A stretch of 64,000 bases of DNA, taken from contig CALJLA010000211.1 in the NCBI GenBank assembly GCA_937983055.1, positions 15,093 through 79,092 of the forward strand, in the 5' to 3' direction. Source of the stretch: an uncultured Pseudomonadota bacterium. GTDB lineage: Bacteria; Pseudomonadota; Gammaproteobacteria; Burkholderiales; Eutrophovitaceae. Positions 45,667 through 55,223 of this stretch are shown one piece after another. The notes under the pieces are model-generated. The model was not told the DNA's origin. It did no database searches and saw only the letters and a list, made by a program, of their open reading frames with translations. Made by a program: the position numbers and the translations under genes. Position 1 is the stretch's first letter; every line of letters starts with the position of its first letter.

Positions 45667-46751
45667 GCGCGCGCGCGCCTCAGGCGAAACAGCGGGCGCA
45701 CCGCCAGCCGCCGGTGAAACAGGGCAACAACCAGCGCGAGCATGATCAGATGCATCGACCACATGCCGACGACGGGGGGCACTTTCTGCTGGGCAACCCA
45801 GGCCTGCATGATGCTCAGCATGTTGCTGTAGACCATGTACACCAGCGCGGCGACCATCAGGTTAAGCGAACGGCCGGCGCGCGGATTGACGAAAGAAAGC
45901 GGGATCGCGAGCAGGCACAACATCAGCGCGCTGAGCGGAAAGCCGGCGCGCCAGATCAGCTCGGCCTTGGCCTCCGCATTGTTCTCATTGAGCAGATCCA
46001 GCGACGGTCGCGATTTCGTCGAGGGGAGGTATTCCTTCATCTCCCGCGCTTCGATGCGCAACGCGTACTTGTCGAACTCGATGATCTTGTATTCCGCCGA
46101 GCCCGGCGGCCCGATGTAGCGCCGCCCGTTCTCGAGTACCAGGAAGCGGTCGCCGTTCGGGGCCGTTTCCTGATAGCCGCGCTTCGCGACGGTGGTCCCG
46201 ATTTCCTTGTTCTCTTCCGAATACACGAAGATGTTGGCCACCACGGACAGATCCATGGTGAGCTTTTCGACGAAGAATACCCGGTCTCCGCCGCGCGATT
46301 CCTTGAACACGCCGGGCGAGATCGCGGCGACGTCGTCACGACTTTCCAGCTGGCGCCGGAACTCTTCCGTCTTGGCCGTGGCCCAGGGCGACAGCAGCAT
46401 GCTGAGCAGGCCGATAGTGAAGATGAACGGCGCCGCATAGTACAGGGTCGGCCTGATCCATTTTGTCAGCCCCTGGCCGGAGGTGAACCACACGACCATC
46501 TCCGAATCCCGGTAGCTGCGCGTCAACACCATCAGCACCGAAATGAACAAGGTCAGCGACAGCAGAATCGGCAGATAACGCAGCGCCGCGAAGCCCAGAA
46601 AAGTCAGCACCGCATCGGTGGAGATGCTGCCGCGGGCGGCATAGCCAAGAAAGCGGATGAACTGCGTCGTAAAGGTTATCGCCAGGAGCACCAGCAGCGT
46701 CGCAACACCCGTCGAGGCGAATTCTCGCAGTAACGCCCGCTGGAAGATCAT
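45663..46751 (-). CDS. lptF: LPS export permease LptF
   Basis: 362 residues. IFQRALLREFASTGVATLLVLLAITFTTQFIRFLG, LPILLSLTLFISVLMVLTRSYRDSEMVVWFTSGQG and the C-terminal FPLSALMLCLLAIPLSFVNPRAGRS are typical LptF membrane regions flanking a periplasmic domain (about residues 105-265). It forms the LptB2FG transporter with the downstream gene. Divergent from pepA; this lptFG/pepA/holC/valS arrangement is conserved in beta- and gammaproteobacteria. Confidence 0.95.
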   Translation of the reverse strand: MIFQRALLREFASTGVATLLVLLAITFTTQFIRFLGYAARGSISTDAVLTFLGFAALRYLPILLSLTLFISVLMVLTRSYRDSEMVVWFTSGQGLTKWIRPTLYYAAPFIFTIGLLSMLLSPWATAKTEEFRRQLESRDDVAAISPGVFKESRGGDRVFFVEKLTMDLSVVANIFVYSEENKEIGTTVAKRGYQETAPNGDRFLVLENGRRYIGPPGSAEYKIIEFDKYALRIEAREMKEYLPSTKSRPSLDLLNENNAEAKAELIWRAGFPLSALMLCLLAIPLSFVNPRAGRSLNLMVAALVYMVYSNMLSIMQAWVAQQKVPPVVGMWSMHLIMLALVVALFHRRLAVRPLFRLRRARA

Positions 46752-46756
46752 TGCTT

Positions 46757-46786
46757 TTGACTTTTGCTTCGGCGCGAAGAGATAAT
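46757..46786 (+). promoter_or_regulatory. Sigma-70 promoter of pepA
   Basis: TTGACT (46757-46762) and GATAAT (46781-46786) are separated by 18 nt, matching five of six positions at each hexamer. Transcription would start near 46793. The pepA GTG at 46828 follows an AAGGAGAG ribosome-binding site. Confidence 0.7.
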
Positions 46787-46827
46787 TCTAAGTGGTTGAA
46801 AAAAATGAATCATTGAAGGAGAGTCGC

Positions 46828-48315
46828 GTGGACTTTAGCACAAAAGAAGCGCACCCGGAGTCACTGAAATCCGATTGCGTGGCCGTCGTCGTGTTTTCCG
46901 ACGGCAAGCTCTCGGCCTCTGCCAAGCGGATCGACAGCGCCGCCCGCGGACGCATCGTCAGGCTGCTGAAGAACGGCGACTTCGAGCCGCGGCCCGGGGC
47001 CACGGCAATGCTCTACGACCTGGAAGGGGTCGCCGCGCCGCGCGTAATGCTGGTCGGCGCCGGCAAGAATGCGAAAGTGTCTGCAAAAGATTACCGCGAT
47101 ATGGTGCGGGGCGCCGTGCGCACCGTGGCAGACAGCGGCATCGCGGAACTCGCGCTGTACCTGACCGACTGCGACGTCGACGGGCGCGACGCCGCCTGGG
47201 CGGCGATGCAGGTGCCGGTAGGCGCCCTGGAGGTTACCTACCGGTTCAGCCGGCTGAAGAGCGACAAGCCGCGCAGCCGCGGCGGGCTTAAGCGCGTCGT
47301 TGTGGCAGCCAGCGCCAAGGGCGCGCGCCACCTGGATGCGGCGGTCAAGCGCGGCGCCGCGATTGGCGACGGCGTGAACTTCGCGCGAGAGCTCGGCAAC
47401 CTGCCGCCCAACGTGTGCACGCCAAGCTACCTTGCCGACCAGGCCAGGCAGCTTGCCCGGCACGGCAAAATGAGCGTCAGCGTGCTCGGCGAAAAGGAAA
47501 TGCGCAAGCTGGGCATGGGCGCCCTGCTGGCAGTGGCTCAGGGCAGCCGGCAGCCGCCGAAGTTCATCGTGCTCGAGCACCGCGGCGGAACGCGCACGCA
47601 GAAACCGGTGGTGCTGGTCGGCAAGGGCATCACCTTCGACACCGGCGGCATCTCGCTGAAGCCCTCGGCCGAGATGGACGAGATGAAGTACGACATGTCC
47701 GGGGCCGGCAGCGTGCTCGGCACTCTCCATGCGATCTCGGCAATGAAGCTGCCGCTCAACGTAGTGGGGCTTGTACCGACGACAGAGAACATGCCCGGCG
47801 GCAATGCCACCCGGCCCGGCGACATCGTCACCAGCATGTCGGGACAGACCGTCGAGGTTCTCAACACCGACGCAGAAGGCAGACTGATTCTGTGCGACGC
47901 GCTCACGTATGCCGAGCGGTATCAGCCGTCGGCCGTGGTGGACATCGCCACGCTGACCGGCGCCTGCGTCATCGCGCTGGGCCATGTCGCCACCGGGCTG
48001 TTCAGCCCGGACGACGGATTGGCGCAGGAACTGCTGGATGCCGGCCAAACTGCCTGGGACCGGGCCTGGCGTATGCCGGTGTGGGAGGACTATCAGGACC
48101 AGCTGAAGAGCAATTTCGCCGACATGGCGAATATCGGCGGCCGGCCCGCCGGCAGCGTAACCGCAGCCTGTTTTCTGGAACGCTATGCGCGAAAGTATCC
48201 TTGGGCGCATCTGGACATCGCAGGCACCGCCTGGCGCTCGGGCAAGGAAAAGGGCTCGACCGGTCGCCCGGTTCCGCTGCTTACCCAGTTTCTGATGACG
48301 CGGGCTGGGTGGTGA
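46828..48315 (+). CDS. pepA: Leucyl aminopeptidase
   Basis: 495 residues from the GTG at 46828, chosen for its AAGGAGAG Shine-Dalgarno and the family-like start VDFSTKEAHPE; an in-frame GTG at 46792 lies before the ribosome-binding site. The M17 dimetal site is complete: VGKGITFDTGGISLKPSAEMDEMKYDMSGAG, NTDAEGRLILCDAL and the catalytic Lys/Arg. C-terminal RPAGSVTAACFLERY and HLDIAGTAW are standard. A cytoplasmic hexameric aminopeptidase that in E. coli also binds DNA at cer sites and carAB. Confidence 0.96.
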   Translation: MDFSTKEAHPESLKSDCVAVVVFSDGKLSASAKRIDSAARGRIVRLLKNGDFEPRPGATAMLYDLEGVAAPRVMLVGAGKNAKVSAKDYRDMVRGAVRTVADSGIAELALYLTDCDVDGRDAAWAAMQVPVGALEVTYRFSRLKSDKPRSRGGLKRVVVAASAKGARHLDAAVKRGAAIGDGVNFARELGNLPPNVCTPSYLADQARQLARHGKMSVSVLGEKEMRKLGMGALLAVAQGSRQPPKFIVLEHRGGTRTQKPVVLVGKGITFDTGGISLKPSAEMDEMKYDMSGAGSVLGTLHAISAMKLPLNVVGLVPTTENMPGGNATRPGDIVTSMSGQTVEVLNTDAEGRLILCDALTYAERYQPSAVVDIATLTGACVIALGHVATGLFSPDDGLAQELLDAGQTAWDRAWRMPVWEDYQDQLKSNFADMANIGGRPAGSVTAACFLERYARKYPWAHLDIAGTAWRSGKEKGSTGRPVPLLTQFLMTRAGW

Positions 48316-48370
48316 GGCATCGGAGCATGCCTGCCGCTGATGCGACAATGCACACCATGAGCGCACGGCG

Positions 48371-48799
48371 ATGACCGAAGTCCTGTTCTACACCCACAGC
48401 GCAGACCGTTTTCACACCGCCTGCCAGGTGACGGCGAAAGCGCATTCGCTCAGAAAACGAGTCATGTTGCTGACACCGGATGCCGCCACGACCGACAAGG
48501 TTTCGCGGCTGTTATGGACGACGCCGGCCATCGGCTTCTTTCCGCATTGCCGGAGCGGCGATCGGTTGGCCGCAGTCACGCCGATCATCGTCGACCATCT
48601 GAGCGACCCGCTGGTGCACGACGAAGTGCTTATCAATCTCTGCGACCAGACACCTGAATGCTTCAGCCGTTTTCACCGGCTGGTCGAGATCGTCGGCATC
48701 GACGAGGCGGCGCGGGCTGCGGCCCGCGAGCGCTACCGGTTCTATCGGGACCGCGGCTATCAAATCCGCACCCATCCGCTTGCCAAGGGCGAAGACTGA
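48371..48799 (+). CDS. holC: DNA polymerase III chi subunit
   Basis: 142 residues. TEVLFYTHSADRFHTACQVTAKAHSLRKRVMLLTPDA, the LLWTTPAIGFFPHC motif and DEVLINLCDQTPECFSRFHRLVEIVG define the HolC family. Chi links the clamp loader to single-strand-binding protein at the replication fork. It lies between pepA and valS, as in E. coli, with a small gene of unknown function inserted before valS. Confidence 0.95.
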   Translation: MTEVLFYTHSADRFHTACQVTAKAHSLRKRVMLLTPDAATTDKVSRLLWTTPAIGFFPHCRSGDRLAAVTPIIVDHLSDPLVHDEVLINLCDQTPECFSRFHRLVEIVGIDEAARAAARERYRFYRDRGYQIRTHPLAKGED

Positions 48800-48803
48800 G
48801 CCA

Positions 48804-49217
48804 ATGGCCGACCAAAGGCGCAATCGGGACGCCCTGTTCGACAAGCTCGACAGTCTCATCAAGCGGCAGCGAGCGCAGCCGTCAGCCGAGGTACCGGTCC
48901 TCTCGCGGCCGACCCAGGCCGGTACGGGGGAAGGCATCCCGACACTGACCGAGGCGGTGTCCGGCCCGGGCCGAAGTCGCCAGCTCTCCCGAAGCGAACT
49001 GGAACAGGCGATATCGATGCGCCTGGCCGAGAGCATCGAGCGCGAAATCAGAAACCTCGGTGTCGAGTTTCCCTCAATCGCCTCTTCGCTCGATCTGCTC
49101 GGCCGTTCGATGGTGCGCAGCCTGCCGGCGCTGGCGCACATCGCCTGCGCGGACGCGCCGGACAAGCCGGCCCCGGCAGACGGATCGGCGCCGCAGCCCG
49201 CGGACAGCGAGGACTGA
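48804..49217 (+). CDS. Uncharacterised protein between holC and valS
   Basis: 137 residues, ATG 2 nt after the holC stop. The N-terminus is charged ([20 protein letters not shown]), the middle is Pro/Gly-rich and disordered, then comes a helical segment conserved in feel ([47 protein letters not shown]), and the tail is Ala/Pro-rich and acidic. No membrane segment or signal peptide. Proteins of similar size and layout are common at this locus in betaproteobacteria; the function is unknown to me. Co-transcription with holC is likely. Confidence 0.72.
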   Translation: MADQRRNRDALFDKLDSLIKRQRAQPSAEVPVLSRPTQAGTGEGIPTLTEAVSGPGRSRQLSRSELEQAISMRLAESIEREIRNLGVEFPSIASSLDLLGRSMVRSLPALAHIACADAPDKPAPADGSAPQPADSED

Positions 49218-49222
49218 GCCGC

Positions 49223-49228
49223 TATAAT
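49223..49228 (+). promoter_or_regulatory. Putative -10 box of valS
   Basis: TATAAT directly after the upstream stop codon, 48 nt before the valS ATG. A short palindrome (CCCGGGCG ... GCCCCGGG) lies in the leader. No convincing -35 box and no T-box-like element are visible. Confidence 0.38.
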
Positions 49229-49276
49229 CCTGCGCTTTCGAGTTGCCCCGGGCGTTCGCCCCGGGATTCAGGCCCC

Positions 49277-52078
49277 ATGGAATTAGCCAAGAGCTTCGAG
49301 CCGAAAGCCATCGAGCAGCGCTGGTACCCGTTCTGGGAGTCGCGCGGATACTTTAGCGCCGATCCGAAGCGCAAGGGGCCCGCGTACTGCATCCAGCTGC
49401 CGCCGCCCAACGTCACCGGCACGCTGCACATGGGCCATGCGTTCCAGCAGACGTTGATGGACGCGCTGATCCGTTATCACCGGATGCGCGGGCACAACAC
49501 TAACTGGGTGGTCGGCACCGATCATGCCGGTATCGCGACCCAGATAGTGGTCGAGCGCCAGCGCGAGGCGGAAGGCAAGGCGCGGCACGACCTCGGGCGC
49601 GAGGCATTTGTCGAGCGGGTGTGGGGCTGGAAACAACAGTCCGGGTCCACCATCACCCGCCAGATGCGTCGGCTGGGCACGTCCGCCAACTGGACCTACG
49701 CCGACACCGAGGGGCAGCGCGGCGGCTATTTCACCATGGATGCGCGCATGTCCCGCGCGGTATCCGAAGTGTTCGTTCGATTGCACGAGCAGGGCCTGAT
49801 CTACCGCGGCAAGCGCCTGGTGAACTGGGACCCGGTGCTCGGGACCGCGGTATCGGATCTCGAGGTCGACAGCGAGGAAGAAGACGGCCGCCTTTGGGAA
49901 ATCCGCTACCCTGGCGCCGACGGCTCGGCCGGCGTAGTCGTTGCCACGACCCGGCCGGAGACGATGCTTGGTGACGTGGCCGTGGCGGTGCATCCGGAGG
50001 ATGCGCGCTACCGAAACCTCGTCGGCAAGCAGCTCGTCCTGCCGCTGACCGGTCGAAGCATCCCGGTAATCGCCGACGAGTATGTCGATCCGGACTTCGG
50101 CACCGGCTGCGTCAAGATCACGCCGGCCCATGATTTCAACGACTACCGGGTAGGTCAGCGGCACCACCTCGACGCGATCAGCGTCCTGACGCTCGACGCG
50201 AAGATCAGCGATGCCGCGCCCGAAGCCTATCGAGCGCTCGACCGCTTCGAAGCAAGAAAGCGCGTCCTGGAAGATCTCAAGACCCAGGGCCTCCTGGTGT
50301 CGGAGAAACCGCACAAGCTCAAGGTTCCACGCTCCGGGCGCACCGGCGTGGTGGTCGAGCCGATGCTCACCGACCAATGGTTCGTGCAGATGGAGGGCCT
50401 GGCGCGGCGCGGACTGGAGGCAGTTGCCAGCGGCGAGGTGAAGTTTTTTCCGGAACACTGGTCGGCGACCTACAACCACTGGCTGGAGAACATCCAGGAC
50501 TGGTGCATTTCCCGGCAGCTCTGGTGGGGCCACCAGATTCCTGCGTGGTACGACGATGCGGGCAATATTTATGTTGCGCGCACCGAGGAAGCCGCGCGTC
50601 AGCAGGCCGCTGCCCGCGGTTATCGCGGCGAACTGCGGCGCGACCCCGACGTGCTCGATACCTGGTTTTCCTCGGCGCTGGTGCCGTTCACCTCGCTGGG
50701 CTGGCCCGAACAGACACCCGACCTCAAGGCTTTCCTGCCGTCCAACGTGCTGGTCACCGGCTTCGACATCATTTTCTTCTGGGTTGCCCGGATGATCATG
50801 ATGACGCTGCATTTCACCGATCAGGTGCCGTTCCGGCATGTCTACATCAATGCCCTGGTAAGAGACGCCGAGGGGCAGAAGATGTCCAAGTCCAAGGGGA
50901 ACACGCTGGATCCGCTTGATCTGATCGACGGCATCACGCTGCCCGCGTTGCTGGAGAAGTCGACCGTTGGCCTGCTGCGCGCCGAACACAAGGCCAAGAT
51001 CGAAAAGTACGTGCGCCGCAATTACCCGGAGGGCATTCCGGCTTTCGGTGCCGATGCGCTGCGTTTCACCTTTGCGTCGCTGGCAACTTTTGCACGCACG
51101 CTCAACTTCGATTTGAATCGCTGCGAAGGCTACCGCAACTTCTGCAACAAGCTCTGGAATGCCACCCGCTTCGTGCTGATGAACTGCGAGGGGCAGGATT
51201 GCGGTCTCGAGCCGCACGACACCTCGGAATGCGCGCCGGGTGGTTACCTGGAATTCTCCGCCGCCGACCGTTGGATCGTCAGCCAGCTCCAGCGCACCGA
51301 GGCCGAGGTGGAAAAGGGCTTTGCCGAGTACCGCTTCGACAATGCGGCCGGAGCGATCTACCGCTTCGTCTGGGACGAATATTGCGACTGGTACCTGGAG
51401 CTGGCAAAAGTCCAGCTACAGGGCGGCACTCCGGCGCAGCAGCGGGCCACCCGCCGCACGCTGCTGCGGGTGCTCGAGACGACGCTGCGGCTTGCACACC
51501 CGATCATTCCCTTCATCACCGAAGAGCTGTGGCAGAAGGTTGCGCCGATGGCCGGCCGAGAAGGCGAAACCATCATGCTCGCCCCCTATCCTCAAAGCGA
51601 GCCCGGCAAGATCGACGAGGCTGCGGAAGCGACGGTTCGCGAGCTGAAGGAACTCACAACCGCCTGTCGCAGCCTGCGTTCCGAGATGGGGTTGTCGCCC
51701 GCACAGCGCGTGCCGTTGCTGATCAGCACCGACGAATCGCGCGCCGCCCGGCTGCGACCTTACCTCGTTGCGCTCGCGCGCCTGTCGGAGGTCACCGCCC
51801 TTGGCGGCGAACTGCCCAGGGCGGAGGCACCGGTTGCCATCGTCGGCGAGCACCGGCTGATGCTCAAAGTCGAAGTCGACGTTGCCGCCGAGCGCGAGCG
51901 CCTGGGCAAGGAAGTTGCGCGCCTCGAAGGCGAGATCGCCAAAGCCAACGCCAAGTTGGCGAACAAAAGCTTCGTCGAGCGCGCCCCCGCGAACGTCGTC
52001 GCCCAGGAAAAAGAACGACTCGACACCTTCAGCTCCACCCTGGAGAAGATACGGGGGCAACTGGCGCGGCTGCAATAG
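49277..52078 (+). CDS. valS: Valyl-tRNA synthetase
   Basis: 933 residues. Class I motifs: [17 protein letters not shown] (HIGH region, residues about 42-58) and [18 protein letters not shown] (KMSKS). The editing domain ([35 protein letters not shown]) and the anticodon-binding region are intact; the C-terminal coiled coil ([31 protein letters not shown]) is the ValRS tRNA-binding arm. Cytoplasmic, essential. The CDS appears undamaged. Confidence 0.97.
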   Translation: MELAKSFEPKAIEQRWYPFWESRGYFSADPKRKGPAYCIQLPPPNVTGTLHMGHAFQQTLMDALIRYHRMRGHNTNWVVGTDHAGIATQIVVERQREAEGKARHDLGREAFVERVWGWKQQSGSTITRQMRRLGTSANWTYADTEGQRGGYFTMDARMSRAVSEVFVRLHEQGLIYRGKRLVNWDPVLGTAVSDLEVDSEEEDGRLWEIRYPGADGSAGVVVATTRPETMLGDVAVAVHPEDARYRNLVGKQLVLPLTGRSIPVIADEYVDPDFGTGCVKITPAHDFNDYRVGQRHHLDAISVLTLDAKISDAAPEAYRALDRFEARKRVLEDLKTQGLLVSEKPHKLKVPRSGRTGVVVEPMLTDQWFVQMEGLARRGLEAVASGEVKFFPEHWSATYNHWLENIQDWCISRQLWWGHQIPAWYDDAGNIYVARTEEAARQQAAARGYRGELRRDPDVLDTWFSSALVPFTSLGWPEQTPDLKAFLPSNVLVTGFDIIFFWVARMIMMTLHFTDQVPFRHVYINALVRDAEGQKMSKSKGNTLDPLDLIDGITLPALLEKSTVGLLRAEHKAKIEKYVRRNYPEGIPAFGADALRFTFASLATFARTLNFDLNRCEGYRNFCNKLWNATRFVLMNCEGQDCGLEPHDTSECAPGGYLEFSAADRWIVSQLQRTEAEVEKGFAEYRFDNAAGAIYRFVWDEYCDWYLELAKVQLQGGTPAQQRATRRTLLRVLETTLRLAHPIIPFITEELWQKVAPMAGREGETIMLAPYPQSEPGKIDEAAEATVRELKELTTACRSLRSEMGLSPAQRVPLLISTDESRAARLRPYLVALARLSEVTALGGELPRAEAPVAIVGEHRLMLKVEVDVAAERERLGKEVARLEGEIAKANAKLANKSFVERAPANVVAQEKERLDTFSSTLEKIRGQLARLQ

Positions 52079-52111
52079 TGGCCGGTCTTCAACGAGGTAA
52101 GGCAAAAGCGA

Positions 52112-52136
52112 GGCGAACCACCAAGGCACTAAGAAG
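52112..52136. repeat. Left inverted repeat of the GxxExxY unit
   Basis: GCGAACCACCAAGGCACTAAG is the mirror of the element at 52650-52679 (19 of 20 positions over CGAACCACCAAGGCACTAAG). The two copies enclose only the GxxExxY gene and its flanks, a unit of about 570 bp between valS and the MFS gene. Confidence 0.8.
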
Positions 52137-52202
52137 GGTTCGAATCCTTGTCTACTCGACAAATCCTTGAGGGCGGCGATTGCCCGGGGAGTAAGTACTC
52201 GA

Positions 52203-52635
52203 ATGCCTCAAGACGATGGTAGCGAGGCGATAGGCGTTCCTCTTGCGCATGCCCCGATCGGTGCAGACCTCGACTTCCTGGCAAAAAAAGGTCATCGATG
52301 CCGCGTTCAAGGTGCATCGGGTCCTCGGACCGGGCTTACTCGAGTCGGTCTACGAGGTGTGCTTATGCGAAGAACTGAGTATTCGGGGAATTTCCTTCAC
52401 GCGGCAGCATCCGATTCCCATTGTCTACGAGAGCGCCGTAATTGAGGCAGGACTGAGAATTGATCTCTTGATTCGCGATCAGTTGGTCGTTGAACTGAAG
52501 GCGGTCGAGCACCTCTTGCCAATTCATGAAGCCCAGGTCCTCACCTATCTGAAGCTAGCCAAACTGCGGCTCGGACTGCTGATCAACTTCAACGTGCGGT
52601 CGTTCAAGCAAGGCATCCGAAGACTGATCTTATAG
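52203..52635 (+). CDS. GxxExxY-family protein, probably frameshifted at an A7 run
   Basis: The body from residue VIDAAFKVHRVLGPG through GLLESVYEVCLCEEL (the GxxExxY motif), RIDLLIRDQLVVELKAVEHLLPIHEAQVLTYLKL and the GLLINFNVRSFKQGI end is complete (PD-(D/E)XK-like core). An uninterrupted frame exists from a TTG at 52243, but the better N-terminus comes from an ATG at 52203 in the other frame, ending GADLDFLAKK at seven adenines (52283-52289); loss of one A would fuse the frames into about 144 residues. Function of the family is unknown. The gene is flanked by inverted repeats. Confidence 0.75.
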
Positions 52636-52649
52636 ATGTTCAGAATTTT

Positions 52650-52679
52650 CTTGGTGTCCTTGGTGCCTTGGTGGTTCGA
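52650..52679. repeat. Right inverted repeat of the GxxExxY unit, overlapping the MFS gene start
   Basis: TTGGTGTCCTTGGTGCCTTG followed by GTGGTTCGA is the inverted counterpart of 52112-52136. The TTG (52668) and GTG (52671) that can start the following MFS gene lie inside this repeat. Confidence 0.8.
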
Positions 52680-53885
52680 TCAAAGCTTTTCAGCGCGCTA
52701 AAACACCCCAGTTATCGCCGATTCTTCTCCGGCCAGGCCGTCTCCATCCTCGGCAGCTGGCTTCAGCAGATCGCGCTTTCCTGGCTGGTGTACCGGACTA
52801 CCGGGTCGGCGCTGTTGCTGGGCGTCGTAGCGTTTGCCAACCAGGCGCCGATACTCTTTATCGCGCCCTTTTCCGGGCTGCTCGCCGACCGGTTCGATCG
52901 GCGCAAACTCCTGATCGCCACCCAGAGCTTCGCCGCGCTGCAAGCGCTGCTGCTGGCAGTGCTGACGCTCGGCGGCTGGATCGAGTCGTGGCACATCGTT
53001 TTGCTCGCGCTGGTGTACGGCGTGGCGATGGGTCTCGACACGCCGGTGCGGCACTCGCTGTTCGTGCATCTGCTGAACGACCGTGCCGATCTGCCGAACG
53101 CGATCGCGCTGAATTCCTTTCTGATGAACAGCGGGCGACTGGTCGGCCCCTCAATCGCGGGGGTGGCACTGATCTTCGTCGACGAAGGGGTGTGCTTTCT
53201 GCTCAATGCGCTGAGCTACCTGGCAATGCTGTGGGTAGCTTGGACGCTGACGCCCCCGCCGGCAAAGACTCAGGCAGCGATCACGTCATGGCTGGAATCG
53301 TTGAAAGAGGGGTTCGCCTACGCATGGCGCACCCGCGAAATCCGCCTGCTGCTTGCGATGGTCGCCTCCATCGGATTCTTTGGCTCTTCCTACCTGGTGC
53401 TGATGCCCGTCTTCGCCAAGGACGTTTTCGCCGGCGGGTCGGAAACGCTGGGCTTTCTGGTCGGGTGCGCCGGTTTCGGCGCGGTGATCGGCACCGGCTA
53501 CCTGGCAGCCTGCGGCGATCCTCGGCAACTGAGCCGCCGGCTGGCGTGTTCCAGTTTCATCGCCGGCGTCGCGCTACTAGGCGTCGGCCTGTCGCCGTCG
53601 CTGTGGATCGCCTATCCGGTGATGGTGTTCCTCGGGTTCGGCATTATCGTCACCGCGGCCTCGGTCAACATCCTGCTGCAATCAAAGGTCGACGACGACA
53701 AGCGCGGCCGTGTAGTGAGCTTCTACGCCATGGCTTTCATGGGCATCATGCCCTTCGGCTCGCTAACCGCAGGCAGTCTCGCCAACCAGATCGGCGCCCC
53801 GGCCACCGCCGTCACTTTCGGCCTCTGCTGCCTGACGATTGGCACCCTGATCGGCCTGCGCATCCGGAGCGCATCAGCTCCCTGA
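52668..53885 (+). CDS. MFS transporter (EntS-like exporter family)
   Basis: About 405 residues with twelve hydrophobic segments. YRRFFSGQAVSILGSWLQQIALSWLVYR and LLADRFDRRKLLIATQ (the MFS loop 2-3 motif) are diagnostic; GVAMGLDTPVRHSLFVHLL and the second-half GRVVSFYAMAFMGIMPFGSLTAG match the EntS/YfmO subgroup of drug or siderophore exporters. Only TTG and GTG codons inside the upstream repeat can serve as start, so the first four residues are repeat-derived. Substrate unknown; inner membrane. Confidence 0.88.
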   Translation: MVVRSKLFSALKHPSYRRFFSGQAVSILGSWLQQIALSWLVYRTTGSALLLGVVAFANQAPILFIAPFSGLLADRFDRRKLLIATQSFAALQALLLAVLTLGGWIESWHIVLLALVYGVAMGLDTPVRHSLFVHLLNDRADLPNAIALNSFLMNSGRLVGPSIAGVALIFVDEGVCFLLNALSYLAMLWVAWTLTPPPAKTQAAITSWLESLKEGFAYAWRTREIRLLLAMVASIGFFGSSYLVLMPVFAKDVFAGGSETLGFLVGCAGFGAVIGTGYLAACGDPRQLSRRLACSSFIAGVALLGVGLSPSLWIAYPVMVFLGFGIIVTAASVNILLQSKVDDDKRGRVVSFYAMAFMGIMPFGSLTAGSLANQIGAPATAVTFGLCCLTIGTLIGLRIRSASAP

Positions 53886-53937
53886 TCCCTCTTCGCGCCA
53901 GACTTCTCCGCGCAGCATGCTGCCCGAACGCATTCCT

Positions 53938-53960
53938 GGGTGCCTTCGTGCCTTCGTGTT
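53938..53960. repeat. Short copy of the dispersed repeat
   Basis: GGTGCCTTCGTGCCTTCGTG is a half-element of the same family as the copies at 24971-25004 and 29846-29866. It lies in the 160-nt convergent gap between the MFS gene and the porin. Confidence 0.6.
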
Positions 53961-53984
53961 GCGCTTTGAGCTTTTGAAAAGCAC

Positions 53985-54016
53985 TCAAAAGAAAACGGGC
54001 GCCCGAAGGCGCCCGT
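53985..54016 (-). terminator. Rho-independent terminator of the porin gene
   Basis: On the minus strand ACGGGCGCC-TTCG-GGCGCCCGT forms a perfect 9-bp stem with a UUCG tetraloop, followed by TTTTCTTTT. It lies 32 nt after the porin stop. The plus strand has the same stem but no following T-run, so it acts mainly for the porin. Confidence 0.9.
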
Positions 54017-54047
54017 CCTGATGCCGTGCTGCCTGACCTAAGTCAGA

Positions 54048-55223
54048 TCAGAACGTGTGCTTGATGCCGACGTACAGACCTTTGTGATCCGCACCATTGA
54101 CCACATTGGTGCCGCCAACCGCGAGGTAGCTCGCGTTGGCGTCGTTGCTGGTCTGGTTGTAGATCACCTGGATCTGGGACTGCTTCGACAGATTGTGGAA
54201 GTAGCCGATTCCGATGTGGTCGGCACCGGTGTCAGGCGCCGTGCACGCGCCACCGACAGCGGTACAGTCCGCCTCGTCCGCCCAGCCGTACTGAACCGCG
54301 GCGTATCCGGTGGGCAGGTTCCACTTCACGCCCAGCCAGAACGCGTCGCGCTCCCACTCGGTCAGCGAACCAACCAGCGCGGTCGAGCCTTCGTACGTCA
54401 GCCGCTCCCAACGCGCGTTGAACTGCCAGTCGCCGAAGGTGTAGCCGCCACCGATCTGGATGCCGGTGTCGTCGGTGCTGGTGTACGCGCCGGTCGCCGC
54501 ACCCTTGTTGGCGCCAATCTGGTTGATGCCGCCGAAGTCGTCGTGGGTCTCATAAGCGACGTCGACGAAGAAGGGCATGCCTTCCGGCGCGTACTTGCCG
54601 CCAATCGAGAGTACCTTCGGGTCCGAGCCTGGGGTCTTGTACGCGCTAAGGGTGTAATCGACTTCGAAGCTGAAGCCGTTCCAGTTCGGGGACTCGTACC
54701 AGATGGTGTGGTCGGTGCGGCGATAGAAGCCCGCGCAGTTGCTGGTCGCATTCGGACCGCAACCAGACTGGCCAGCGTCAAACGCGGTGCCCACGCCCGG
54801 GTTGGAGAGGATCATCAGATTGCCGCCCGGCCCGAGCGCGCCGTCCAGGAAGTCGGACGAGTACTGCATGCGCTCATACACGTTTTCGTTCGTGCCGTAC
54901 TTGAAACCACCCCAGTTGCCGACGATACCGAGGAAGCTGTTACGGTTGAAGGGGTTTGCACCCGGGGTCGCGTCCTGGATGTTCACCTGGAGCTGCAGGT
55001 GGAACACGACCTTGTTGCCGTTGCCGATGTCATCCACCGACTCGATGTCTACGTGCGAATAGTTGCTGGCCAGCGAAGTCCTGGTGACGTCGTTGGCACC
55101 GCCGCCGCTGGACTTGCCGTACAACAGGCCAGTCGCGATCGCACCGCTGATCGTGACGTCGGCCATCGCGGCCGGTGCGGCGAACAGGCCCGCCACCGCC
55201 ACTGCGATAAGGCTCTTCTTCAT
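54048..55223 (-). CDS. Gram-negative general porin
   Basis: 391 residues. The signal peptide KKSLIAVAVAGLFAAPAAMA is cleaved before DVTISGAIATGLLYG, the first beta strand. Amphipathic strands alternate through the protein, NRNSFLGIVGNWGGFKYGTN and NVYERMQYSSDFLDG hold the typical loop-3 start, and the C-terminus ends GLYVGIKHTF with the terminal phenylalanine needed for BAM recognition. Two cysteine pairs (CGPNATSNC, CTAVGGAC) in extracellular loops may form disulfides. It forms a trimeric outer-membrane channel. AAGGAGAT precedes the ATG. Confidence 0.93.
   Translation of the reverse strand: MKKSLIAVAVAGLFAAPAAMADVTISGAIATGLLYGKSSGGGANDVTRTSLASNYSHVDIESVDDIGNGNKVVFHLQLQVNIQDATPGANPFNRNSFLGIVGNWGGFKYGTNENVYERMQYSSDFLDGALGPGGNLMILSNPGVGTAFDAGQSGCGPNATSNCAGFYRRTDHTIWYESPNWNGFSFEVDYTLSAYKTPGSDPKVLSIGGKYAPEGMPFFVDVAYETHDDFGGINQIGANKGAATGAYTSTDDTGIQIGGGYTFGDWQFNARWERLTYEGSTALVGSLTEWERDAFWLGVKWNLPTGYAAVQYGWADEADCTAVGGACTAPDTGADHIGIGYFHNLSKQSQIQVIYNQTSNDANASYLAVGGTNVVNGADHKGLYVGIKHTF

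Noticed and set aside
46792..46827. Upstream GTG (46792) as pepA start
   Set aside because: It precedes the AAGGAGAG ribosome-binding site and coincides with the predicted transcription start; GTG 46828 fits the family length.
52130..52150. T-arm-like GGGTTCGAATCCTTG suggesting a tRNA or attachment site
   Set aside because: The surrounding bases do not form acceptor, D or anticodon arms and no integrase is present; TTCGAA is a simple palindrome within the repeat-flanked unit.
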